Shown here piece by piece: positions 1-8,787 of a stretch of DNA of 11,120 nt. The stretch comes from Phoronis ovalis. Lineage: Eukaryota > Phoronida > Phoronidae. The number at the start of each line of letters is the position of its first letter. Within the stretch, counting starts at the first letter, position 1. Location of the stretch: NCBI GenBank assembly GCA_028565635.1, contig JAOXYB010056168.1, forward strand, positions 1-11,120. The letters are read 5' to 3'. The notes beneath the pieces are model-generated. The model made no database searches. It had not been told where the DNA came from and saw nothing but the letters and a program-made list of their open reading frames with translations. The translations under genes and the position numbers were made by a program.

Positions 1-470
1 AATCCAAAAAAATACAGTAAGAAGTATACAATCCAAATCCAAAATTTTCAACTGAGCTGCACACCCCCACCAAAAAAATACCTCGAGTACCCCCCAGGGC
101 TAAACCCACATCTGCATGCGTGTTGGGGTATTATTTCCAATACAATATTTTCTATTCTTTGAAAATCCTGCCAGCATAAGCCTGATGCGGCAGGGATATT
201 AAAAGACAGACACCAGCGTTGATTTGACTTAAATTGTTGACTTGCGTGCCTTTAAATCTTTAAAAATATTTGCTATTATAATCCTGAAGAATTGATACTT
301 TAGTAAAGGTACCGGTTCAGTAAATATGCTGATTATCAGTCCAAGGAAAAGAAGCGAAGACTGTGTTAGCCATTTGTTACTTCCAGATCCTCCCGCTTTT
401 GAAATCATAAGATTTATGATGTTTTGGACATAATCATGAATGAATAAAATACATCTTGTGCCGGAAAAAA
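1..470. other. Unassigned left flank, possible end of a neighbouring gene
   Basis: No gene can be assigned with confidence. The first 120 bases are A-rich with C-runs. A GC-rich hairpin lies at 167-194. At 310-369 a short plus-strand frame ends in KYADYQSKEKKRRLC and a TAG stop, and an AATAAA hexamer follows at 443-448, which is the layout expected of a terminal exon. The only splice acceptor that would keep this frame open is the weak AAAG|G at 308/309, so it is treated as a lead and not as a gene. Confidence 0.3.
167..194. repeat. GC-rich imperfect inverted repeat (hairpin)
   Basis: CCTGCC at 167-172 pairs with GGCAGG at 189-194, and GCAT at 174-177 pairs with ATGC at 185-188. The only irregularity is the bulged A at 173, and the loop is 7 nt (178-184). 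A 10-bp, GC-rich stem stands out against the AT-rich surroundings. It could be the terminal hairpin of a degenerate mobile element or a structured RNA element. No Helitron-type CTRR end directly follows it, so no element family is assigned. Confidence 0.5.
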
Positions 471-930
471 TGTCTTCATTTATTTTTACATGGCATTACT
501 ACTGATTCAACATAAAAACCAACTAGACTAGTTTAGTACAGCCAAAAAAAAAACGCAAAGCGGAGACTGTGACTACCGCCCTGGTGAATATATATGGCGC
601 TGTGGTTAGCCCGAGGTGGTTAAAATATATGCGAACAAGCCTATTTTGTGGGGAACTTTTATATAATAAAGTATCCGCAGATACGGCGGCTTGTTTTAGT
701 TCTTGGAAATCTGAAGAGCCGACACACACCATCCTCGGTATACCTATACAATAAACATTATATTATTTACCTGAAATTTGATTACAGAAGTCCCGTTAAC
801 GTTATCATAAAGAAGACCAAGATTACCTGTACTTTTAAAATTGAGTGTTTCCTGTTCAATCGTTGCAATGTAAAAGTGTCTCACAATTTTGAAGGGGTTT
901 CTGATAACATTGAGAGTTGGAGAGACAACT
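471..930. other. Non-coding stretch, nothing assignable
   Basis: This stretch is less AT-rich near 570-730 and contains short overlapping open frames on both strands. The longest is 101 codons on the plus strand at 648-953. None shows a recognisable domain, and each is overlapped by an equally open frame on the other strand, so I consider them chance. An A10 run lies at 546-555, and an AATAAA is present on the minus strand near 478-483. Confidence 0.4.
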
Positions 931-934
931 CGGC

Positions 935-1570
935 CAACATTGTTACACAATAAAGGTGTAATAAACCTACTCCAGTAAATACACTTGAGATAGTCACCAC
1001 TGTGGCTACCGACTTATAACAACATCACATTCTGTCCTTAGACAGAGACAGTTCCAAACACTGTACATCTGCAATTCTATTTCTTTATATTGAAATGTAT
1101 TATGTCCACATAATTTTTGAGATAGTTACGAATATATCTACCGATTTAACATCGAATTTCTTCCTTCGATATCTCCCAACATGGTTATTCTATTTCTTTA
1201 AATACTGAAAACGGAAATCGTCGATAGTCACATAATTATTGAGAAAGTCACTTAGACAAGGGAGTCTTAAACTAATTAAACATTATTTTTTAAAAACTGA
1301 AACATTGAACTAAATAATTGAGAGTCAAAACTGGCTACCAATGTTCTGTCTTTAGACAGGGAAGACTCAAACAATGTTATTCATACCTTAAACCCTGAAA
1401 TCGATGACGGTCACATAATTCATAAACAAACTTTTTAAAATAGCTCTTAGTACGTTATTAATGTGGGTTTTTTTTAATGAAAACACTGAAATCCTTGATA
1501 TCCATACATAATTTGCAACTGGTGCACTCTGGAATCATTTATCAACCTCATTTTCATTCTATTTCTCCTG
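935..1570. repeat. Diverged tandem array, unit roughly 80-130 bp
   Basis: Several landmarks recur in the same order along this stretch. ATTCTATTTCTTTA occurs exactly at 1074-1087 and 1187-1200, with a shorter match at 1556-1566. A block like CACATAATTATTGAGA recurs at 1107 and 1229, more degenerately near 1308, and as CACATAATT at 1412. GAGATAGTCAC and variants occur at 987, 1119 and 1241. GGCTACC followed by TTCTGTCYTTAGACAGRGA occurs at 1030-1048 and 1344-1362. AACATTGTTA/AACAATGTTA variants mark several unit starts. Spacings of roughly 80-130 bp imply about five to six decayed copies, some lacking parts of the unit. This looks like an old satellite or the internal tandem core of a non-autonomous element. 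The boundaries are approximate. Confidence 0.65.
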
Positions 1571-1649
1571 CAAAATATTTTCTAGCTTAAAATAAAAATT
1601 AAATGTTCCCGATTTGTAACTGTTTTAAACTAAAAATCTGGTTGGCATG

Positions 1650-1655
1650 TTTATT
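1650..1655 (-). terminator. Candidate poly(A) signal AATAAA (distal)
   Basis: The plus-strand TTTATT reads AATAAA on the gene strand. It is the first canonical hexamer I found downstream of the stop codon, and would give a 3' UTR of about 950 nt. Chance occurrence is quite possible in such AT-rich DNA. Confidence 0.3.
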
Positions 1656-2085
1656 ATAATTTTTTTTTCAACTTTGTTTTTTTAAAAAAACATTGCGCTG
1701 AGCATGCTTCGCTAACTAACTATTTGAAACGTAACTTGAAATTATATTTAAGTGTTCGTTATTGTGCGTGCTGTCGGAAACTAGTGAACTAAAAATAATT
1801 TTTATAATGACACTTTAATTTTTTCAAAAAAATGAATATGACATTAACACCGACTAGATACAGATAACGAAAATGTACAATATTTACAAATTAATCAACA
1901 ACAATTATAAACTTAAGAAATGCAGGATGATGAAAACGAAGAAAAATGAGACAAGATGGATTTATAAACAACCAAATATATGAAAATAAATAGAAATAAA
2001 GCTACTCGTACTTATTAAAAAGTCAATTACATTTTTATACATCCAAATTTAAATACAAAAGGTCAATTTTTGAATTGAAAATACA

Positions 2086-2091
2086 TTTAAT
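2086..2091 (-). terminator. Candidate poly(A) signal ATTAAA (proximal)
   Basis: The plus-strand TTTAAT reads ATTAAA, the commonest variant hexamer, on the gene strand. It would give a 3' UTR of about 510 nt. It is an alternative to the AATAAA at 1650-1655. Confidence 0.2.
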
Positions 2092-2599
2092 AAAAATATT
2101 ACAGATGATTAAACTTTGGAACAATGACACCTATCTAACTTAAACGTATATGAATCGGCTTAGTACACAAAACGTTTTTGCATATATCAAAAGTGAAATA
2201 TCGACATAACTGTTTAAAATAGACATATGCATTAAATGATTATATTTTAAGCAGTTTCACCGATTTTTTTTGCAGCAATTGCATATATTTAACAAAAAAA
2301 AACAAAAACAAGAAACATAGGAATGATTCTGTTTCACGGGGAGCATACACAACATTATCTATCATAACTGGAATGTACGAAGGAACGAAAAAATTAAAAT
2401 ATTATTTTAAATTACATTATCAGCAGATTCACTGATATTTTCGCATCAATAACCTAAAAGTTTCAGAATTAAAACGATTAAATTAAAATACATTGTAAAT
2501 GATATCTTTGGTATCCACAGCATTTTGGCAAGGTGGATAAAATATCTACCTCTAATAATCGACTAGATAATTTCTTGAAATTGCAAAATGTAATTTTTC

Positions 2600-3153
2600 T
2601 CACCAATTCCTGGCACTACTACTGAGTAAATATTGTGAAGCTTCCGTGCTTATAGAGTTATTGTTGTTATTATTATAGGAGTTAATATGTGCGCTACTGT
2701 TCATTGAAGGCGAATGTGCAGAATTATTGTTCGTGTTCTGAGATTGCGAATTGTTCTCCCCGCAAGGTTTCCCATCCTTCACTAAAACTGGTACTGCTAC
2801 CCTTCTAGGTGACGGAGGCTGGTGTTCACGCTGGTCCATTTTTTCTTTATCTTTTTGAGATCTCTTGTGTTTATAACGATGATTTTGAAACCATATTTTA
2901 ACTTGTGTTGGTGTTAGATTTATCATGCTAGCTAAATGCTCTCTTTCAGGGGCGGATAGATATTTTTGCTGTTTAAATCTTCTTTCTAGTTCGTATACTT
3001 GTGCCTGCGAAAATAATATTCTGCGTTTCCTTCTTTGTGTTAATGGAAATTGAAGTCTCTGTTGGTCATAGCCACCGTAGCCTATGTGATTCATATTCAT
3101 ACCACCGGACATCGATGTTACTCCGCACGAATTAGGATTCATCAGTCGAGATA
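2600..3153 (-). CDS. Nkx2.1: Nkx2.1 last coding exon: homeodomain, NK2-SD and C-terminus
   Basis: The exon begins after a good acceptor on the minus strand, a T-rich tract ending TTTTTCAG with AG at 3155-3154. Its first two bases, TA, complete an Ile codon begun in the first exon. The frame stays open further upstream to 3190, but those extra residues are intronic. Residues 106-288 are encoded here. The homeodomain lies at 2855-3034, with the basic arm RRKRR, the helix-3 core [10 protein letters not shown] and NK2-type Tyr54. Relative to the human sequence as I remember it, it differs at about five positions, including Ile6, Asn39 and His56 (Met in human, Cys in fly). The NK2-SD lies at 2762-2812. 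The Asn run at 2657-2674 is coded by mixed AAT and AAC. The protein ends in Trp just before TGA, as vertebrate and fly relatives do. Confidence 0.96.
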
Positions 3154-6122
3154 CTGAAAAATATAAACAAGTTTGTGTTCTTTGAATCAATAATTTGAAG
3201 ATAAAATTACCTGAAGTAATTTAACAACAAATATTTAAACCCGTAGCTAAAGATAGGTAAAACTATTAAACGTCTGATTTAACCGAAAATCAAAGTACTA
3301 AAATCTTCTTTTAAATGTTTGGATATCATAAAAGACAACGTTGCGATGTCAATTCTTTTATTGTACCAATTATCACAGTATTATATGTTGTTTAGAATTT
3401 ATAGAAATATGAGAAGAATAAATTTGACAAGAATTAGCTTAATTTAAATTTTACTTGCAGACAAATTTAATAATCACCTTGTTCTACATGCAGACTTTGG
3501 CTTTGTCCACCTTAAACATGGTTATAATTATTTAATTACTAGAGTGAGCGTTTTGTATTGCTTTGTATTATTAGCGCTTGATAAAGGAAATTTTAAATGT
3601 AAAGTGGTCGTTGACTAATTGTTTCAAGACATATTCTTCGCACCTCTGATAATAATGATTTTTGTTTATAGTGTAATCTCTTACAAATGTTACTATTCAA
3701 ACAAGTAGGAGCATGATCACATTTAGGAAAATTAAACATGAAGATGATGCGACAAAGCCTAACAAGTTCCTTAGCTGGTTGTTAAATCATCGAGTTCAGG
3801 GTAGAATTATACATAGTCATAACTATGACACCGTTCCGTTACCCTGTTATATCATGACAATTCAACAAACTATCTTAACTGTTGGTAAATTTTATCATTA
3901 AAATTGATAAACAACTAATCTTTAACAAAACATTGCCATTAAATGTGACACGCGTGTAATGGAAACTGTAGTTATCACAGAACGCAAAATAATATTTAAA
4001 TAAAATAACAATCGTCTCCGATAATTACATCTAGTTACGTCGTGGGTATACTTCTTTTTTACTAATAATTGAAGTTTGAAAATATTTTCAATATATAAAG
4101 ACTTTTTAATATACTAAATGTAATGTCTCTGAAACTTTACACATGCTTCTGTTTACAACAACTGCCTTCTGCTATTTTCTAATTACAGAAATTACAAAAG
4201 TTGTTTTTCGACATCATGCAAAAAGACTTGCTTTCAAATTGGTAGCTACCGTAAAAGGCAATATACATCTAGTTTGGTGTCTGCATTCGTCCTGATAGCT
4301 ACGTTTATTTGCAAAATAATTGTTCTTTCTATGTTATTAATAAAAGAAATTTGAATATTTTTCAAAATAAAAAGACCTGTTACCATACAGCATACTGTGT
4401 TCTATAATTACGAATACTAAATTAAGCGATTATATGTTTCAAATATTATTATTTTTCACAATAAATTTCAAAGTTGAGTAAATTTACACAAGGTGTTCAA
4501 TATAATTTGATATCAATTTCAGTAAAAAAACAACATATTTTTAGCATTAAAACTCATTCAGAATAAAAACCAAAATCTGTGTATATTTTGCAATTTTTTT
4601 AATTATCAATATCCAGTTTCAAAGTCGAAAATAGTGTACAAGAAATGACATTAACAAATATCTTTATCAAAAATTATCATACAAGTTTAACGGAAGATAA
4701 TTATACACTAAAGAGTTGTCAGATTTATCGCTGACGGGCATTAGAGAATTGAAGTCAAGCTTTGCAAAGGAAGCGTATGGTCGGTTTACATGCTTTCTGC
4801 AAATATTAACTGATGGCACATACTATTTTCTTAATAACCAATTAAACAATTTATTTAAATAAGTCATCGAAATTTAAGTTTGTTCGTTGTTTTGAGAAAT
4901 CTAAACTATGTTTAGTAATTTAGGCATTGCTTTTTTGTTGTTTAATAAATATATTTGATTTATATCAAGACAAAATTTACAAATTTGGAAATAAATTATT
5001 AAATTATAAAGTGTAGGGATAGTAAAATATTAAATTATGATTTTCGTATGGGTTCTCAGTTAAAAAAATTTAAAATTTACAACAATTATTCCAGAAGTGT
5101 CAAATTGTTTGTAGACAAATTAAAATATATGTAGAGCCACAGTAAGTAATACTGAAGTTAAACATTTGTCATAAAAGAAGATTTAAAATTAATACCATGA
5201 TTTTATTTATTTATTTCTTAATGTTAAAGTCAGACATTAATGATATTAGTTAGAAAGTGTCATAAAGCGTGAGAAATTTAAAATATATTTTTGTCGAGTA
5301 TAAATTTGGAAAATAAATTTTTAAAAAAGAATAATAAATGATATTTCCGTATTTAACAAACAAGAACAATTGGCCTTGGGGTTTGCTTCTCAAGTTTATT
5401 ACTGGCATGTGTCTGCATTAATCATCAACAATTTGTATTGAAACTAAAGGGGAAAAAATCTGAATGATGGACTTTATTATACCAGTATTTTAAGTGTCCT
5501 GTTAACTCCTTGTTAATGTGTTTCAAATAACACTGGATGGCCTATACAATCAACTTAAAATTGAAGAAGTTGATAAAAATTTAAGGCTTGATGACTTTTA
5601 GAAAATCCGTAAAGTGGTACTAGAAGCACATTTTAAGATATCTTGACTTTTTACACTACGAGAGCTCGTGCCGAAACTAAACGAATCTCAGGATATGAAG
5701 TAGCCTACTTAATATAGATAGATGACCATTCACACCTTTTAACACACACATCAGTTAATTGTTTTTGATAGGAACTAGATGTTGACGTTCAGGGTTGGCG
5801 TATACTTACTTGCTAACCGTGGATCCGCCGCGGAGGCTCCGTACCAAGAAGATGTGGAGTGTCGTACGTCTCCATAATGTGTCAACTCACTACCGTTGCA
5901 ATACTGTGATGGAAACGTTGCCGTGTGATGAGATAATTGCGGTACAGTATAGTATGGGTTCGTTGTATGCCCGTTCATATTTTGACCAAATCCGTTCTGG
6001 TATACACCAATAGGCGGTATGGTGGCTTCAATAGATGTCTTTCTATAACTTTCTTCTAATGGATGGCTGAGTATGTCCGTCACGCTGAATGGTGTCGTGT
6101 GCTTAGGACTTAAAGACATCAT
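2600..6122 (-). CDS. Nkx2.1: NK2-class homeobox transcription factor Nkx2.1, spliced gene (join of 5810-6122 and 2600-3153)
   Basis: The two exons total 867 nt and encode 288 residues plus a TGA stop. Seen in sequence: an N-terminal [10 protein letters not shown] block followed by the TN/eh1-like repressor motif (residues 12-24), a WYG...DPR...ISRLM linker (93-109), a homeodomain (145-204), the NK2-specific domain [17 protein letters not shown] (219-235), an Asn/Ser-rich tail with six Asn (265-270), and a C-terminal RNW. Tyr at homeodomain position 54 (residue 198) is the hallmark of the NK2 class and selects CAAG-core sites; Gln50 and Asn51 are present. The [10 protein letters not shown] start and the [10 protein letters not shown] form of the NK2-SD point to Nkx2.1/2.4 rather than Nkx2.2, Nkx2.5 or bagpipe. 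The family acts in the nucleus as DNA-binding activators or repressors in ventral forebrain and pharyngeal endoderm. At 288 residues it is shorter than the vertebrate protein (about 370), mainly in the C-terminal tail. Assignment is by motif recognition from memory, with no database search. Confidence 0.95.
3154..5809 (-). other. Nkx2.1: Nkx2.1 phase-1 intron, 2656 bp
   Basis: The donor GTAAGT lies at 5809-5804 and the acceptor CAG at 3156-3154. The intron interrupts the linker between the TN motif and the homeodomain after the first base of an Ile codon. From memory, vertebrate NKX2-1 has an intron in the same linker. The interior is strongly AT-rich. The only open frame near it, 62 codons on the plus strand at 3713-3901, has no recognisable content. 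A 10-bp palindrome, ACACGCGTGT, sits at 3948-3957. No mobile element or RNA gene is recognisable. Confidence 0.9.
3948..3957. promoter_or_regulatory. Intronic palindrome ACACGCGTGT
   Basis: This is a perfect 10-bp palindrome with two CpGs in an otherwise AT-rich intron. Its CACGCG core, present on both strands, resembles the class-C site bound by Hes/Hairy-type bHLH repressors. The regulatory role is inference from a single short match. Confidence 0.2.
5810..6122 (-). CDS. Nkx2.1: Nkx2.1 first coding exon: TN motif and N-terminal linker
   Basis: This exon encodes residues 1-104 plus the first base of codon 105. Two adjacent ATGs open the frame, at 6122-6120 and 6119-6117. The family usually starts at M-S-x-S-P-K-H, which favours the second; the first is scored here because it comes first and has G at -3. 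No in-frame ATG lies further upstream before a TAG at 6188-6186. The TN motif is at 6051-6089. Its core reads DILSHPLEE, with a His absent from the usual DILSPLEE. The end of the exon has the conserved WYG and DPR residues. The donor is CAA|GTAAGT with GT at 5809-5808, a strong match. Splicing to 3153 gives DPRLAISRLM, matching the family. Read-through past the donor would add only a few unrelated residues before a stop. Confidence 0.93.
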
Positions 6123-6127
6123 CTCTC

Positions 6128-6145
6128 TTATAAACACTCCAACAT
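6128..6145 (-). promoter_or_regulatory. Upstream mini-ORF (MLECL) ending 5 nt before the Nkx2.1 start
   Basis: On the gene strand, ATG at 6145-6143 opens five codons (M-L-E-C-L) and closes with TAA at 6130-6128. It is out of frame with the main coding sequence, whose first ATG is at 6122. If the transcript starts upstream of 6145, ribosomes would meet this uORF first and have very little distance in which to reinitiate, so it could dampen translation. It is only relevant if this stretch is 5' UTR, which is likely but not shown. Confidence 0.4.
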
Positions 6146-6220
6146 CTAAACTTGTAGCACTTCTATAGTCGTAGTTTTGTATATTCTACATTTCCTGACA
6201 AATTGGAGACCAGCTTGATA

Positions 6221-6232
6221 CGCGCATGCGTA
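6221..6232. promoter_or_regulatory. Near-consensus NRF-1-like site upstream of Nkx2.1
   Basis: CGCGCATGCGTA matches the NRF-1 half-palindrome consensus YGCGCAYGCGCR except for one T. It lies about 100 bp upstream of the start codon in an otherwise AT-rich region, a typical position for such sites near metazoan transcription starts. No convincing TATA box was identified. Binding is inference. Confidence 0.3.
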
Positions 6233-8507
6233 TGCAGCATTAAAGAGATTCGTGTTTTAAGGTACGGTCAATTACCATTTCGGGGGGGTTAGTGTTAGCA
6301 TTTATACCTATGTCGAATTACGTTTCGGTAGGTAAAAGATCCCACAGATGTGCACTGAAAAGGATTATGCCCAACAAAAACATGGCATCACCTTCGGAGA
6401 TTAGTTAAATGAGGCGAATATTTTTAAAGACTTTAAATAATAGAGGTTTTATGTCTGACACCTAGCGGGTCTGTACCCTATAGGATCTTGATAGGAGATG
6501 CTGTAATGCCGGATTAGAGGCGGAGCAATACAACTCAAGTAGCAAATAAGACGTTTTCAAATGAAAACTCTTTACAATTGATAGCACTTTATGAATCCAG
6601 TCAATCATACTACGATTAGTTAATAAAATCATAACTTTACTCTGATTGTAATTTCTAAACAGAATCAATCCCATGAGAGAGTTGGATTAAAGTACCCCGT
6701 ACAAACTCTTTTACAATAAATTTATAACACAATTTAGTCACTAACCAGTAAAGGTACGAAGAAATGGCGAATCATTAATGAGAAAACATACTTTCAATAT
6801 ATAGGATTGTATATTACAGTGACTAGCCGTCAATCATACTCACTTAGTGTACAATGGGTATTAAAGGTGATCAGTGTGGTCTTAACAAACAGGGATCAGT
6901 ACCCCAGTAACATACCGCACCTGCATAGCTAGGGCTTTGACACTCTCATCATCACGAAATTTTTACATTTTCATTGAATACAGAATTCGGATATAAAACA
7001 AATTCATTAACTACTGGTGTATTTATTTATTTTTTCGTCTCTTGGTCAAAAGTAAGACTAATTTATACGACATATGGGGCATTTTATGTTGCAGCAGGCG
7101 GTAACCTCTTTCCGATAGCGTTTACTAAAATTACATTTTTTCGTAGGATATATGTAAAACACAAGATAAATTAGAAAATAGTTTATTTACAGATTCTCCT
7201 GTTTCCAGAATATAATCACGTTTTTCATACGAGTCATTCACAACAACTCTAAACGTGAAAAGAAAATTATAGCTTAGGTTTTAAACTACAGTTTTCAATT
7301 ATAATTTCTTACGACTATCTTTTTACCTTATTTAAATAGTCTAATAATGTGAAGCATCTGCGCCTTTATTCTTACACAATGTATTCACTAGTACTGTGAA
7401 TGTGATTTGTAAAAGTCGAAGAATTGCACGTGTTCCTGTACCATTCATAAGAATTGTAAAACCAATTGGTTTAGTCAGGCAAAAGTTTAAAAACAGTAGG
7501 GGTCTTGAAATTCATAATGCCACCCGGTAGCCCCATTAATTCTTCCTAAAAGTCCCATTTAGCCAATCTCATCTCTCCGAATCGACTAGTATTATTAAGA
7601 TATCACATATACCACGGTGAACACATGCCATTTAAAAAGTGCCTCCGGTGTTGTATCGCAATGTCAAGCAATGTTACAATGAAAAACTGCCAAGAATATT
7701 TTTTTGCAGTGCCCATTGATATTTTTCTTTTTAATGATTAAGAGATATCATGTATTTAGCGACAAATGAAGAATGAATAAGTGATCATATAAATATAAAA
7801 TAAAATTACACTTCAAATTCCTAAAGGACAAAAAATGAATTATTAGTCTAAATGCGTGTATTGTAGTTTTCATAAAAGCGAAGCTTTTAAAGAGGAAGTC
7901 CTTTTTCCAGCAGTAGAAAGTAATGCTTAAGATTCTTTTATGGAATTGTGTAAAATCCAATGATAAATAAATATTGTGGCTTGACATAGTGATTTAAGGA
8001 GTGTTGAATGTAATTTTGACACTTTTAGAAACTCTCAGACTTTGGTCAAATCACGCAAGAAGCCCTTAGTCGCTCACGGAAGTGTACTTAATGAAATTAG
8101 CGTTTACGAAAAGAAACTTTAAAAAATTCGCTTCATATTTCATATTTCGTAATGTAACGAGTAACATATAGAAAGAAGATTTCAAATCTATTAAAGTTAG
8201 GGGAGCTTCTGTCGTAATTAATATCTTTTTTGGCGAATGTATTGCTTATTATTTATTGCTACAGAACCACTAGTTTTAATTATATTAAAACGTACGCAAA
8301 AAGGACACAAAAAATGCTTTGTTCTCTTAATTTCTATAATTTTGCTAATAAAATCTGTAAAAAAAGAAATATCTTTTAAAGTTTTTCATCCAAATCCAGA
8401 GGTAAATAACCTTTAACATGATACATATTAGAGAACATTACTTACAGGTCATAATTTTTTCATATTTTACGTTTATTAAAAGTGACACTACCATGGCTTG
8501 GTAATAT

Positions 8508-8538
8508 CTGAGACTAATTTTAGTTATATTAGTCTCAG
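8508..8538. repeat. Perfect 11-bp inverted repeat with 9-nt spacer
   Basis: CTGAGACTAAT at 8508-8518 is the exact reverse complement of ATTAGTCTCAG at 8528-8538. The arms are also flanked by a direct repeat: GGTAATAT precedes the left arm and follows the right arm after the shared G. This gives the locus a small element-like appearance. The stem is too short for a typical microRNA precursor, and no function is assigned. Confidence 0.6.
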
Positions 8539-8787
8539 GTAATATGGAGGAATGTTACGTCGCATGATATAAGGTATCTGAATTCAGGTGTCCAATTCCA
8601 ATAGGACCCTTTGAATCTTTAAGCATGCGTAAATCTTTAGGCCGATCCAAAATACTAATTAGCCCAATTTAACACTATACTATTCTAGTACCATGCGCTT
8701 GATTGACGTGATCACACTATAGGTGAACTATAGGTGTCCAGAATAAATACAACTGGTAAATATGAGTATCAATTTTCATCAACTGTT

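Larger units (their letters stand above)
1571..2599 (-). other. 3' flank and probable 3' UTR of the Nkx2.1 gene
   Basis: No open frame of note is present. The stretch is very AT-rich, with A-runs such as those at 2292-2310. Because it lies directly downstream of the minus-strand stop codon at 2600-2602, part of it should be 3' UTR. The end of the transcript cannot be fixed from sequence, but two candidate poly(A) signals are listed separately. Confidence 0.45.

Noticed and set aside
595-640. tRNA-like or SINE box A resemblance (GTGGTTAGCCCGAGGTGGTTAA)
   Set aside because: No convincing box B, no foldable cloverleaf and no tail or flanking duplication were seen.
523-754. Overlapping short ORFs on both strands (69 codons minus, 61 codons plus)
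   Set aside because: Mutually overlapping frames without domain content. They reflect a locally less AT-rich patch with few stop codons.
648-953. 101-codon open frame on the plus strand
   Set aside because: No recognisable domain, codon use as AT-rich as the background, and the opposite strand is open over 744-950 as well. It also runs into the tandem array. Chance is the simplest reading.
982-988. NK2 consensus CACTTGA/TCAAGTG sites (also 9694-9700)
   Set aside because: Two exact 7-mers in 11 kb is about the chance expectation, and one lies inside each repeat array.
3154-3190. In-frame upstream extension of the homeodomain exon
   Set aside because: A consensus acceptor at 3154 and the perfect family match of the spliced junction show these codons are intronic.
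3713-3901. 62-codon plus-strand ORF in the intron
   Set aside because: No domain, antisense to the gene, AT-driven composition. Length is within chance expectation.
6123-6137. Upstream extension of the first exon from GTG (residues reading x-F-I-R-E)
   Set aside because: The codon at 6137-6135 is GTG, not ATG, and the family begins at M-S-x-S-P-K-H. No in-frame ATG lies upstream before the TAG at 6188-6186.
7748-7987. 79-codon minus-strand ORF
   Set aside because: Low-complexity Phe/Leu/Ser-rich translation typical of AT-rich non-coding DNA, with no start or splice context that supports a gene.
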